In this document: positions 1-8,914 of the stretch, in pieces
Position numbering within the stretch: position 1 is the first letter of the stretch
Layout of the letters: the number at the start of each line of letters is the position of its first letter
Origin: Psychroserpens luteus
GTDB lineage: Bacteria > Bacteroidota > Bacteroidia > Flavobacteriales > Flavobacteriaceae
Assembly: GCF_015319355.1 (NCBI RefSeq)
Contig: NZ_JADILU010000004.1
Span: forward strand, 372,001 to 436,000
Direction of reading: 5' to 3'
DNA: 64,000 nt
Notes under the pieces: model-generated
The model's input: the letters and a program-made list of their open reading frames with translations, nothing else
Databases searched by the model: none
What the model was told of the DNA's origin: nothing
Position numbers and translations under genes: made by a program

Positions 1-983
1 TCTTCCGGAAAATCAAGAATTAAACTAGATGGTGTAACATTATAATATTCGAGATTTTCAAATGTTGGCGCAATAGTAAAAGATCCTTCGCCAAAGTTCA
101 TGAAGTAATTACCGCTACCATCAGGCACAAAATAAGCGTTATCATTTTGGGAGTTGATACTAAATTTTAAATTAGGATAAACCAGATCGTTAATGTCGCA
201 ACCGTTATCATCAATATCAAGTTTGACATTACCATTTACTGTGAAAATATCTCCTCCTGACTCAAATGAGCAATAAGAATTTACTACGCAATTAGTGTAA
301 CCATAAAAATCAACTCTACTCTGAATGGCTTCCAGCTCTGATTCATCCACGCAAATAAATTGAAGATTAGGACAGTTTTCTATAAACAAACTACCCATAT
401 TTAGATCATTCCCATTCTTCATGAAAATTGTATTGATATTACTATCCTGAATTACTAACTGACCTAAATTTGGATTTTGACTAATATCTATTTGTGAAAT
501 AAGGTTATCGCTTATATAAAACTCTTGAAGAAGTATGTTTTGACTCAAATCAATATCTGCAATCTGGTTGCTATTACATTTTATATAAATAATCTCTAAA
601 TTATTGGTTACATCTAAAGCTACTAGTTGATTGAATTCGCAATTAATAACTCTTAGTGCCAAATTCAATGATAAATCGACATTTGTTATATTGTTTTGTG
701 GACACCATAAATACTCTAAACTAGTAAAATAACCTATTCCTTCTATAGAGCTTATAGCGTTATTATTTAAATATAAGTGTGTAATATTAACAACTTCACT
801 TTCTTCTATTTCTCCATCATTATTTGAGTCTGCATCAACATCTCCAGTACCGTCATTATTTAAGTCAACACAATTTGTGTTAATTAAAGCATTTTTAAAA
901 TTAGCATCGGGAATATCGATAATTTGTGCTTGTATAAAACCAAAAGAAAAAAGTAAAAAAATAATAGAGTAGAATTGTCTCAT
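1..983 (-). CDS. Secreted leucine-rich-repeat protein, 3' end outside the window
   Basis: The frame stays open from an ATG at 983 to the window edge, giving the first 327 residues. It begins with a signal peptide of about 20 residues ending QAQ. An Asp/Asn-rich stretch with calcium-binding-like DxNxDG motifs follows (about residues 42-60), then degenerate leucine-rich repeats with units such as LEYLWCPQNNIT and LQEFYISDNLIS up to about residue 210. After a Cys-containing cap the sequence becomes beta-rich. This is the usual layout of flavobacterial surface LRR proteins, which normally end in a T9SS sorting domain; that end is not visible here. The product is probably exported; its ligand is unknown. 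Confidence 0.85.
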   Translation of the reverse strand, partial: MRQFYSIIFLLFSFGFIQAQIIDIPDANFKNALINTNCVDLNNDGTGDVDADSNNDGEIEESEVVNITHLYLNNNAISSIEGIGYFTSLEYLWCPQNNITNVDLSLNLALRVINCEFNQLVALDVTNNLEIIYIKCNSNQIADIDLSQNILLQEFYISDNLISQIDISQNPNLGQLVIQDSNINTIFMKNGNDLNMGSLFIENCPNLQFICVDESELEAIQSRVDFYGYTNCVVNSYCSFESGGDIFTVNGNVKLDIDDNGCDINDLVYPNLKFSINSQNDNAYFVPDGSGNYFMNFGEGSFTIAPTFENLEYYNVTPSSLILDFPE

Positions 984-1047
984 AGAAGTTATAATTTCCT
1001 ACAAATATAAGATTATTAGTGAATTAAGTTTTCAATTAAAGTCGTTA

Positions 1048-1740
1048 CTATTCTAACCTCAACAACAACTCAGGATCAAAACAATTCCCTTTATAAAATT
1101 CCAAATCCATCTTTGAGCATACTCCAGGATAATCACCAGTAAAACCTTGCATGTCCTTTATAATCTGAAAATGTAAATGTGGTGCATAATCACCATTCAC
1201 ACTTGAATCTCCTAAAGTGGCAATTTGTTCTCCTTTTTTGAAGGTCTGCCCTACTTTTAGATTTTCTATAGATGCTAAGCTTAAATGCCCATAAAGCGTG
1301 TAGAAATCAATAGCTTCAATGGTGTGTTTTAGAATAATTGTCGGACCATAATCTCCAAAATTGGTGTTATTTTTAAAACTATGTACCTCAGCATCCAAAG
1401 GTGTGAATACAGGAGTTTCCGACGCCATCCATAGATCTAGACCTAAGTGGATATTGCGTTCGGTTTCGGGAGTTGTGTCTTTAAAATACGTGCTTCGTTG
1501 GTAGATGTTTCGGGTTTCTAGATAACCTCCAAATGCAACTTTAGCACCATTGTCTTTGATGTGGCTATTGATATAACGTTCTAATGTTTCCGAAGAAGAC
1601 ACATCAACAGTATGGAGTGCTTTGTTGGATTTTGATAAATCTAGCGCAACGTAATATGACTTAGAGATTGAAGGATTTAATACATAAAGTGATTGCTTAC
1701 CTAAATCTCTCAACAATTGAGAAAAAGCTTTTGTGGTCAT
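1048..1740 (-). CDS. M23-family metallopeptidase (LytM domain)
   Basis: This 230-residue protein carries the zinc endopeptidase motifs of family M23: H98 and D102 in HLGLD, H152 in GHLS, and the HLH pair H188/H190. Enzymes of this family cut peptide cross-links in peptidoglycan. No signal peptide or membrane segment is seen, which is unusual for a wall hydrolase, so the substrate could be something else or export could be non-classical. The start is an ATG at 1740. The gene is monocistronic, downstream of the LRR protein gene region and with a repeat-bearing spacer on its other side. Confidence 0.85.
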   Translation of the reverse strand: MTTKAFSQLLRDLGKQSLYVLNPSISKSYYVALDLSKSNKALHTVDVSSSETLERYINSHIKDNGAKVAFGGYLETRNIYQRSTYFKDTTPETERNIHLGLDLWMASETPVFTPLDAEVHSFKNNTNFGDYGPTIILKHTIEAIDFYTLYGHLSLASIENLKVGQTFKKGEQIATLGDSSVNGDYAPHLHFQIIKDMQGFTGDYPGVCSKMDLEFYKGNCFDPELLLRLE

Positions 1741-1797
1741 GCGTTTTGGTTTTTCTCAAAAATACGTCAATTACTAACTATTGTGAACAATTTAAAT

Positions 1798-1968
1798 GTG
1801 GAGATTCCTCCTATCGTCGGAATGACAGCCAAAATTTAATTGAGCTGTCATTCAGAAGGCTATTGAAATTAAAATGTATTTTAATTGAAAATATACAGCC
1901 TAGCTAATGACTGAAGAATCTTTGGTTATTGGTTTGAGATTCCGTATCAAGTGCGGAATGACAATCAT
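1798..1968. repeat. Dispersed GAGATTC / GGAATGACA intergenic repeat, compound copy
   Basis: The spacer holds GAGATTCC...GGAATGACA at its start, a TGTCATTC...GAAGAATCT module in the middle, and GAGATTCCGTATC...GGAATGACA at its end. A closely related compound copy sits at 3615-3775, and shorter relatives occur at 28768-28850, 55500-55535 and 56530-56565. Nothing coding was found in it. Confidence 0.7.
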
Positions 1969-1970
1969 TT

Positions 1971-3473
1971 CTAATTTTTCAAAGCTTTCTCTAATGCTTC
2001 TGCCTTATCCTTTGCATACATCAAACTATCGTTCATTTGAAAACACATTTGAAAATTGGCTAAAGCCTGTATAGAGTCGCCTTGCATTAACAACGCATCA
2101 CCATAACTATCATAAACATTTGCAGATTTTGGATGCTCGCTGATATTCAATTTAAAAATTTGAGTTGCTGCATCTACCTTATTTTCATTAATTAATAAAT
2201 ACCCTAATTGATTGATATCATTCTCGTTCACTCTATAATTTATGGTATCTGCTTTTACACTATTATAAAACGTAATCGCCTCATTAACATCTTTCTCATA
2301 TATTTTTTTTGCCATTGCTTTATAGACGCTTTCTCTTGGCATTTGATAGGATTTTCCTGCTCTTATGTTTTCAATATTATCATAAATAGCTTCAAAATTT
2401 TCTCCAGAATCATTAGTTAGAATAATAAAACCACTTTTTGCATCGACTTCATTATGCAAAAAGGTTATAAAACCAACCCAACCTCCAGAATGATTAACAA
2501 CTCTAGGTTCTCCTGGATTGTACTCTAAAAACCACCCAAAACCATAGCCTGTATATTCACCATCATTAGTTTTGCCAGACACCCAAGCTTCGTCTAAATA
2601 CTCTTTAGAAATGATGGTATGGTTTGCTAATGCCATGTTCCATTTGTAGAGATCTTCTACAGTTGAGTAGATTCCGCCATCACCTCTAACATCATTTACA
2701 ATATTGTAATCGTTAATGATTAAGTCTTTTTGGTTAAGTGCTTTTCTGTATCCAAAAACACGGTTTGGCATCTTTGGGTCTGCATCTATTTGATAATTAT
2801 ACAAGGTTGTATTGGTCATTCCTATTGGATCTGTAATTTGCTCTTTTAAGAAGTCTCTAAAATGTTGACCAGAAATTTTCTCAACAATAGAAGCTAGAAC
2901 TAAATAGCCTGTATTACTATACTCCCATTTTTCTCCTGGCTCGAAATCTAACGGTGGATCTACGCTATAAAATTCTGCTAAAATCTCATCATTACCCAGA
3001 ATGTATTGTTTTGTAGAGTCTTCTTTTGCAAAGTTCTCTGCAATCAATCGCTCATAATCTGTAAGTCCAGAAATATGATATAACAACTGACGAACTGTAA
3101 TATTATCATACGGGAAATCAGTCAAAATAGTATTCACTTTTTGGTCGTAGTCTAATTTTCCAGCTTCCTTTAATTTCATAATTGCCATTCCTGTAAACTG
3201 TTTACTTACTGAGGCCAAACGGAATTGAGAATTTAAGTCTAACGAATCTATTGGGTTAATAGAACGTAACCCATTACTGCTTTTAAATATAACTTCGCCT
3301 TTTTCATATACTAAAATGTTTCCTGTTGAGAGTCCTTCAGCTTTCATCGCATTTACGAAATTTGCGTACTCACTTTTAGAATCCTCTCCTACGGTTTTTT
3401 TAGATTCGTCTTTACATGAAAAAAAGCATGCCGAAAAAAGACACACCATTACTAGTTGTTTGAATAAAGTCAT
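1971..3473 (-). CDS. Serine hydrolase lipoprotein, class C beta-lactamase fold, with C-terminal TPR-like tail
   Basis: The 500-residue product begins with a lipoprotein signal ending FFSC, with the lipid-modified Cys at residue 20, so it should sit in an envelope membrane. The beta-lactamase/transpeptidase-like domain (about 35-365) has the catalytic SxxK (S88, K91), the Tyr-x-Asn motif (Y185-S-N187) and an HSG (H328-G330) in place of KTG. This pattern is typical of esterase or D-aminopeptidase-type members rather than true beta-lactamases. Residues of about 385-495 look like TPR helices, as in many flavobacterial relatives. The substrate cannot be told from sequence. It stands alone between two repeat-bearing spacers. 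Confidence 0.85.
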   Translation of the reverse strand: MTLFKQLVMVCLFSACFFSCKDESKKTVGEDSKSEYANFVNAMKAEGLSTGNILVYEKGEVIFKSSNGLRSINPIDSLDLNSQFRLASVSKQFTGMAIMKLKEAGKLDYDQKVNTILTDFPYDNITVRQLLYHISGLTDYERLIAENFAKEDSTKQYILGNDEILAEFYSVDPPLDFEPGEKWEYSNTGYLVLASIVEKISGQHFRDFLKEQITDPIGMTNTTLYNYQIDADPKMPNRVFGYRKALNQKDLIINDYNIVNDVRGDGGIYSTVEDLYKWNMALANHTIISKEYLDEAWVSGKTNDGEYTGYGFGWFLEYNPGEPRVVNHSGGWVGFITFLHNEVDAKSGFIILTNDSGENFEAIYDNIENIRAGKSYQMPRESVYKAMAKKIYEKDVNEAITFYNSVKADTINYRVNENDINQLGYLLINENKVDAATQIFKLNISEHPKSANVYDSYGDALLMQGDSIQALANFQMCFQMNDSLMYAKDKAEALEKALKN

Positions 3474-3614
3474 AATTTTTGATTGAATGTAATTCTACTC
3501 AATAAAGATAACGGATTTAATTAATTGTTACAGAAACTTGAAATTTTGTTTATTTTTCTTCGGAAATGTGAAGACTTGACGGTTTTGTAATAGAAGAGCA
3601 TTTGAGAATTTGTG

Positions 3615-3775
3615 ATGAGATTCCGCATCAAGTACGGAATGACAGTCTAAATCCTGTGGAGTTGTCATTTAGAAAGCTATTGAAATTAAAACACATAGCG
3701 TAGCTATTGACTGAAGAATCTTTGGCATGAAAGTTATAGAAATGAGATTCTTCGTTACACTCTGAATGACAGCAT
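3615..3775. repeat. Dispersed GAGATTC / GGAATGACA intergenic repeat, compound copy
   Basis: This holds GAGATTCCGCATC...GGAATGACA, then a TGTCATT...GAAGAATCT module, then GAGATTC...GAATGACA. Order and content parallel the copy at 1798-1968. It fills most of the 300-base gap; the remainder (3474-3614) shows one CTTCGGAA octamer at 3558 and nothing else. Confidence 0.7.
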
Positions 3776-5397
3776 TATTGCTTCAAAGCAACCTCACTAA
3801 ACTTTGCATTAATGACAATAGTTTTTCCGGTTTTTTTAGAATTAGGATAATTATTAATTGTTTGTTGTGTTGTTAGCTCATTATTTAAACGCGACCGATT
3901 ACCTTTAAAATACATACTATAATCTACGGTATTGCTTGGTAATTTAATCACAGCATCACTATTCTCTAAGATAATATTAAGATTAGTAAACGTTTCCGAA
4001 ATTTTATAAATTGACAAATCCCCAAAACTACCATCTATGATGGCAGTTCCGGTTAGATTATCAATATACATGTCTGACGAGTTACTATTTAATCTCAAAC
4101 TAGCAACCGTATTAAGATGTGCCTCTTCAACGTATTTTAAATTCAATTCTCCATCACTCCAAGTAGTTATTTGCACTGGAGAATAAGCCACACTAATGGA
4201 AGTCTCGCTTCCATCAATGTGATTTGCTAATAAAGTAGCGTGTGATATATTTGCTTTTAGATTGTAAATAACCGACGACATCTTTAATTCACCATGTCTC
4301 ACATTCATATTTAACTTCGCGTTTTTTGGCATTCTTATTTTAATAACCCTTTTCACTTCGTTATTATTACCCGATTGCAAATATTTAGATAAAGTAGATT
4401 CTTTTCGCTCCATAATTTCATTTAGCCTATCTGCTCTATATTCCTCTTTCTCTTTCAAACGCTCAGCTATTTTTACTGACCGACTTTCATTACGCTCTGC
4501 CAAAGTCTCTAATTTCTGTTCCATTTTTTCAGCACGTTTTTCCATTATCTTTGCTCGTTTCTCTACCATTTCTGCCTGCCTCTCCATCTGCTTACCATAA
4601 CGTTCTCCCCAAGCTTCCATCTTTTTTGACCATTCGCCATCAAAACGTTTTCCAAATTCTTCTCCCCAAGCTTCCATCTTCTTACCATACTCTTCGCCAA
4701 ATTGCTTCTCGAATTTTTTTCCCCAAGCTTCCATGCGGTTTTCATAAGACGAAAAATCAACATTAGCCATTTCTCTTCCCCAAGCTTTCATCTTCTCGCG
4801 ATTTTTTGCTGGATAATCTTTACTCCATTTTTCTAAATATGCTTCACCATCTTTTTTATAAGCTTGAGTATCAAAACTCACATTTGTAATACCGTCTGGC
4901 AATTCGGGTAATTCTGGCATTTCAGGAGCTTCTGGCACTTGTAGTCGTGCTATTTCTGGCATTTCTGGTAACTCTGGCATTTCTGGCATTTCTGGGATAT
5001 CGCCAAAATCCATATCACCTAACATTTCTATAGCTTTTAGCGCTTCAAAAGAATCAAAATGCAAATTTTTATTTCCTGGAAAACTCCACGATCCATGTGA
5101 ACCGTCTGATGTGATTTTCACGTTACTTCCAGAACCTTCAACTTTGAGATTCCAAGATTTTAAAGCCTCTTGCAACTCTTCTTTAGACAATTTCTCGCCT
5201 TCAATATAAGCTTCAATTTCTAAGGTGCTTTTGTTCCATGTGTCAATTTCTATTTGCACATAGCTGGTGTTTAAATCGATTTCTACATCTTTAGTGACAT
5301 CAATTTTCTTGGACACTTTGATTAACTTCTCTTGTGCCGAAACGCTTAGAGCGCAACAGAAAAACAGAAGTGTTAGTATTTTATATGTTGTTTTCAT
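3775..5397 (-). CDS. Exported protein with PEMPEL and 19-residue MEAWG repeats, gene of an ECF sigma operon
   Basis: This 540-residue protein has a signal peptide (1-21, ending SVSAQ) and a small beta domain. A proline-rich tract of PEMPEL-type tripeptides follows at about 135-168. Four copies of a 19-residue repeat starting KMKAWG/RMEAWG/KMEAWG sit at exactly 202, 221, 240 and 259. They run into a highly charged helix (about 270-340). The C-terminal 190 residues form a beta-rich region resembling the DUF4097 adhesin-like fold (inference). It lies 47 bases downstream of the anti-sigma-like gene and is probably co-transcribed. No function is known to me; a periplasmic sensor or effector of the sigma system fits the position. 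Confidence 0.75.
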   Translation of the reverse strand: MKTTYKILTLLFFCCALSVSAQEKLIKVSKKIDVTKDVEIDLNTSYVQIEIDTWNKSTLEIEAYIEGEKLSKEELQEALKSWNLKVEGSGSNVKITSDGSHGSWSFPGNKNLHFDSFEALKAIEMLGDMDFGDIPEMPEMPELPEMPEIARLQVPEAPEMPELPELPDGITNVSFDTQAYKKDGEAYLEKWSKDYPAKNREKMKAWGREMANVDFSSYENRMEAWGKKFEKQFGEEYGKKMEAWGEEFGKRFDGEWSKKMEAWGERYGKQMERQAEMVEKRAKIMEKRAEKMEQKLETLAERNESRSVKIAERLKEKEEYRADRLNEIMERKESTLSKYLQSGNNNEVKRVIKIRMPKNAKLNMNVRHGELKMSSVIYNLKANISHATLLANHIDGSETSISVAYSPVQITTWSDGELNLKYVEEAHLNTVASLRLNSNSSDMYIDNLTGTAIIDGSFGDLSIYKISETFTNLNIILENSDAVIKLPSNTVDYSMYFKGNRSRLNNELTTQQTINNYPNSKKTGKTIVINAKFSEVALKQ

Positions 5398-5444
5398 TTG
5401 ATTGTTTTTATTATTCTGAAATATTAAACCTTCAGAGTATTTAG

Positions 5445-6029
5445 TTATGCGTTGATTTTATCTTCTTCCGAAGTATTTAAATCATTTAATTGTTCTTTTA
5501 AGCGATACAATAAATGGAGTCGCAATTTGAGATTATCTATTAATGCACTCACCGTTAATTCATTTGGTCCATGTTCGGTTAGCTCTACCGAGAGACGTTT
5601 ATATTCTTGATTTAACTCTGCAAGTCTCACAACGTAACCATCAAACAATTCTTTGTTTTCTGGTGTTTGCTTTACTTTAGATAGTTCTAAATTAATATTT
5701 GCGAGATAGTAATCTTCAACCTTTTTAAAATCTGGAGAAATATCTCCTAATGATTTCAATTGGTCATTTTTAGACGGGTTTTTGGTATCGACGATTTCCG
5801 TAGGAACAATAGATTCATTCCCAAAGAATTTTGACGCTCCAAATCCTAATCCAATTAAGATGACAATACTTGCAGCAATTTGCAACACACTGAAACGTTT
5901 TTTGACTGATGTTTCTACTGGCAAGGTTTCATCCAATTTTTCGAGAAAACGTGCTTCGTGACCTTCGTTCATTTTAAATTGCGAATCCTGTTGCTCTTCT
6001 TCAAATAATTTTCTAATATCTCGTGCCAT
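5445..6029 (-). CDS. Membrane-anchored anti-sigma-like protein
   Basis: The protein has 194 residues. An acidic cytoplasmic N-terminus (about 1-45) is followed by one membrane segment at about 48-68 and an extracytoplasmic helical part with heptad-like leucines. This topology is that of a single-pass anti-sigma factor that holds an ECF sigma factor at the membrane. I see no canonical zinc ZAS motif (HxxxCxxC), so the assignment rests on topology and on the 17-base overlap with the sigma gene just upstream, which implies translational coupling. The third gene of the operon begins 47 bases further on. Confidence 0.75.
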   Translation of the reverse strand: MARDIRKLFEEEQQDSQFKMNEGHEARFLEKLDETLPVETSVKKRFSVLQIAASIVILIGLGFGASKFFGNESIVPTEIVDTKNPSKNDQLKSLGDISPDFKKVEDYYLANINLELSKVKQTPENKELFDGYVVRLAELNQEYKRLSVELTEHGPNELTVSALIDNLKLRLHLLYRLKEQLNDLNTSEEDKINA

Positions 6030-6570
6030 TTCTTATAGGTGTTAAATGCTCTTTTAATTTCGACTTTCCTCTAGAGAGTTGTGTTCTTGAAGCGACTTCT
6101 GTAATGTTTAAAATTTCAGAAATCTCTTGGTGATCATACCCTTCAACTAAATACAACATCACGACGTAACGGTATTTATCTGGAAGTTTTTGAATCGCCA
6201 ACTTAATCTCATCTAGCGTTATTGTATCCTCAACTAACCATTCGTTTTGATAATTGTCATCGACTACTTTGAGGTGCACCTCGTCCAATTCTTGCAAATG
6301 CTGCTTCTTGGATTTTAAGCAATCAATACATTTATTAATCACGATACGTTTTAACCAAGCTCCAAAAGTGACTTCTTCTTTGTACTGATTGAGTTTTGCA
6401 AATGCTTTAATAAAGGCTTCTTGTACGATATCTTCAGCTTCCATAGAATTCTTCATAAATCGCATGGCAACTGCAAACATACCATCACAATATTGATTGT
6501 ATAGTTTTAATTGCGCAGAGCGATTATTCTGCTTGCATTGTTCAATAATATCAATTTGAAGTGTCCTCAA
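6013..6570 (-). CDS. ECF-type RNA polymerase sigma factor
   Basis: This 185-residue sigma-70 family protein has region 2 at about 25-90 (EAEDIVQEAF and the following AWLKRIVINKCID). Region 4 lies at about 125-175, with a helix-turn-helix around HQEISEILNITEVASR. Regions 1.1 and 3 are absent, as in ECF factors. The frame has no ATG after the upstream in-frame stop; the best start is a TTG at 6570. An out-of-frame ATG further upstream opens a 10-codon reading frame whose TGA overlaps this TTG, so coupled initiation is possible. It heads an operon with the anti-sigma-like and repeat-protein genes, which are probably its regulator and target. Confidence 0.9.
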   Translation of the reverse strand: MRTLQIDIIEQCKQNNRSAQLKLYNQYCDGMFAVAMRFMKNSMEAEDIVQEAFIKAFAKLNQYKEEVTFGAWLKRIVINKCIDCLKSKKQHLQELDEVHLKVVDDNYQNEWLVEDTITLDEIKLAIQKLPDKYRYVVMLYLVEGYDHQEISEILNITEVASRTQLSRGKSKLKEHLTPIRNGTRY

Positions 6571-6944
6571 ATCTGTTTTGGTTTGGTTACATACCTCATA
6601 AATTAATTACATTTACTTGGTATTGGTTTCGTGAACTCATTTTAAATATTTCTTTTACCTGCAAAGTTTCCATTTTGCACTCTAATTTTATTCTTTTTTA
6701 AAAACGTTGCGAAACTACGTTTAGAAAAAACACTTTCTTTATAACACAAAAGCAAAACTTTTCGGTTTAAAACAAATATTCAACATGAGTTCATAATAAA
6801 GACGACACAAAAAAGAGAGTGTTGCAAAAAATTAAAATATTTTCAAAAAATCATAAGAAATTTATACAAATTCCCGTTAAGTATGGACTTAGCATTTCAA
6901 TTTAAATTATATTTGAAGTCAATTTACGACAATCTCATTTTTCT
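6571..6944. other. Intergenic region between divergent sigma operon and DUF2911 gene
   Basis: This 374-base AT-rich spacer separates divergent transcription units and must hold both promoters. Apart from the TATATTTG element at 6908-6915 and a 10-codon leader-like frame on the minus strand just ahead of the sigma gene, I see no gene, repeat or terminator. Confidence 0.5.
6908..6915 (+). promoter_or_regulatory. Candidate Bacteroidota -7 promoter element (TATATTTG)
   Basis: The octamer matches the flavobacterial -7 consensus TAnnTTTG exactly and lies 29 bases upstream of the ATG of the DUF2911 gene. A TTG at the usual -33 spacing is not present, so the match is half of the consensus. Confidence 0.4.
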
Positions 6945-7517
6945 ATGAATACCTTTTTAAAGCGCCTACTAATTTTATTATCTATTGTTGCGATAGGACT
7001 ATTTTTATATTCTCATTTTGTTGAGAACATTTTTTCTCCTAGACTGAGTCCTAAAGATACTGTAGAATTTAAATTGAATGATCTCAAATTAGAAGTCTTC
7101 TATAACAGACCATCCAAAAAAGGTCGTGAAGTATTTGGTGCATTAGTCCCTTTTAATAAAGTTTGGAGAACAGGTGCCAATGAAGCAACTACTTTTGAAA
7201 CCAACAAAAATTTAATGATCCAAGGGATTTATTTACCTAAAGGAAAATACACCTTATGGACAGTTCCAAAAGATTCTACATGGAATGTGATGTTCAATAC
7301 AAAGCAGTATGATTGGGGAGTTGATGAAGAAATGCAAGTGATGTGGGATCCAAATTATGACTTATTAGAAATTGATGTTCCTGTAGAAAAAATAGATTCT
7401 ACAGTTGAGCAATTTACAATTGCTTTTGATAACTCAACTGACAATTTACAACTTACCATGGCTTGGGATAATACAAAAATTGAAGTACCTTTAAAGGTAT
7501 TAAAAGATCAAAATTAA
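6945..7517 (+). CDS. DUF2911 family membrane-anchored protein
   Basis: The protein has 190 residues, with one N-terminal membrane segment (about 8-27) and then a compact beta domain. This domain carries the DUF2911 hallmarks: a FYNRPSKKGR motif, VWRTGANEAT, and a LPKGKYTLWT strand-turn followed by WNVMFN. DUF2911 proteins are common in Bacteroidota and of unknown function. The stop is only 7 bases before the meaB start, so the two genes are probably one operon; whether they work together is unknown. Confidence 0.88.
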   Translation: MNTFLKRLLILLSIVAIGLFLYSHFVENIFSPRLSPKDTVEFKLNDLKLEVFYNRPSKKGREVFGALVPFNKVWRTGANEATTFETNKNLMIQGIYLPKGKYTLWTVPKDSTWNVMFNTKQYDWGVDEEMQVMWDPNYDLLEIDVPVEKIDSTVEQFTIAFDNSTDNLQLTMAWDNTKIEVPLKVLKDQN

Positions 7518-7524
7518 AGACCGT

Positions 7525-8607
7525 TTGTCTAAAAAACCAAAATCGTCTGCATTGCATGAAACAGATGGTGTATCATCACAATCTGAGATCACCAATGCGT
7601 CTTCTATTAAACGTATTCAAGACAAAAGAAAAGCAAAACTCGTCACAAAGACTTTAGTTACTGAAATATTAAACGGTAGCATTACCGCTTTAAGCAGAGC
7701 CATTACGCTTGTCGAAAGTTCTAACCCAAAACATTTACAACAAGCTAACGACGTTATTAAATTGTGTTTACCTCATGCTAACAAATCTATTAGAATAGGA
7801 ATTACAGGAGTTCCTGGTGTTGGAAAAAGTACATTTATTGAAGCGTTTGGATTGCATCTCACCTCAATAGGTAAAAAAGTTGCAGTATTAGCTGTTGATC
7901 CAAGTAGCAGTTTAAGTAAAGGCAGTATTTTAGGTGATAAAACCAGAATGGAAGATCTTGTAAAAAGCGAGAATGCTTTTATTAGACCTTCAGCTTCGGG
8001 AACCTCACTTGGTGGTGTTGCACGTAAAACCCGAGAATCGATTATTTTGTGTGAAGCAGCTGGTTTTGACTCCATTATTATAGAAACTGTTGGTGTAGGA
8101 CAAAGTGAAACTGCTGTACACAGTATGGTGGATTTCTTTTTACTTCTGAAAATTGCTGGAGCTGGAGATGAACTTCAAGGCATCAAACGTGGGATTATTG
8201 AAATGGCAGATGCCATTGCTATCAACAAAGCCGATGGTGAGAATTTAAAGGCAGCTAAACTCGCTAAAGTAGAATTCAATAGAGCGTTGCATCTATATCC
8301 GCAAAAAGACTCTGAGTGGCAGCCAAAAGTAAGTTTGTGTAGTGCTTTACATCGCGAAGGAATTGACGAATTGTGGTTGTTAATTTCAGAATATATAGAA
8401 CATACTAAAGCGAACAACTATTTTGAAGAGCATCGTAGGGAACAAAATAAATTCTGGTTACTTCAAACTATTGAAGATCGTTTAAAATCTGATTTTTTTA
8501 ATCAACCAGAAATTAAAGTGGCACTTAAAACGCAACTGCATTTAATTGAAGAAGGAAAAACAACGCCTTTTGTTGCTGCTGAATATTTGTTGAGATTAAA
8601 TGACTAA
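7525..8607 (+). CDS. meaB: Methylmalonyl-CoA mutase-associated GTPase MeaB
   Basis: This 360-residue G3E-family P-loop GTPase shows Walker A GVPGVGKST (95-103), a DPSSSLSKGSILGDKTRM stretch around 125-142, ETVGVGQSE (187-195) and the base-recognition NKAD (234-237). MeaB protects and reloads adenosylcobalamin-dependent methylmalonyl-CoA mutase; the mutase itself is not in this window. The frame begins with TTG at 7525, 7 bases after the DUF2911 stop, and no better ATG is available before the conserved domain. Length is typical. The next gene overlaps its end by 8 bases. Confidence 0.93.
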   Translation: MSKKPKSSALHETDGVSSQSEITNASSIKRIQDKRKAKLVTKTLVTEILNGSITALSRAITLVESSNPKHLQQANDVIKLCLPHANKSIRIGITGVPGVGKSTFIEAFGLHLTSIGKKVAVLAVDPSSSLSKGSILGDKTRMEDLVKSENAFIRPSASGTSLGGVARKTRESIILCEAAGFDSIIIETVGVGQSETAVHSMVDFFLLLKIAGAGDELQGIKRGIIEMADAIAINKADGENLKAAKLAKVEFNRALHLYPQKDSEWQPKVSLCSALHREGIDELWLLISEYIEHTKANNYFEEHRREQNKFWLLQTIEDRLKSDFFNQPEIKVALKTQLHLIEEGKTTPFVAAEYLLRLND

Positions 8608-8914
8608 AAGAAGAATTTTATATATAACTCTTTTATTAAGCGCATTAAGTTTATTCATAGCAACTTATTTACAATTCAAATTATTTATTGATTACTCTAA
8701 CTCCACAGGAAAGTCGCGTGGTCTCTTTGGATTGAAAGAAGCGTATCAATATAGTTATAGAAAATACTTCACAATTTTACCTTTATTTGCTGTAGCAATT
8801 TCTCTTTTTTACACAAAATATGAAGAACTTAGATTTTTATCATTGACAATAACTCTTATATCTATAATGGCTATTATATTCTCACTGTTTAGCGTTTGGA
8901 GACTTTATATTTAA
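8600..8914 (+). CDS. Small membrane protein, function unknown
   Basis: The product has 104 residues with three predicted membrane segments (about 6-26, 52-70 and 78-100). The ATG lies inside the 3' end of meaB (8-base overlap), so the gene is translationally linked to it. The stop overlaps the stop of the convergent epimerase gene by 4 bases. I recognise no family. Confidence 0.7.
   Translation: MTKRRILYITLLLSALSLFIATYLQFKLFIDYSNSTGKSRGLFGLKEAYQYSYRKYFTILPLFAVAISLFYTKYEELRFLSLTITLISIMAIIFSLFSVWRLYI

Noticed and set aside
1668-1907. 79-residue + strand frame over the M23 start and repeat spacer
   Set aside because: It crosses the dispersed repeat and the M23 coding sequence in antisense; composition is not protein-like.
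4551-4766. Open frames on both strands over the MEAWG repeat region
   Set aside because: They are products of the 57-base periodicity of the real gene at 3775-5397; no independent start or conserved domain.
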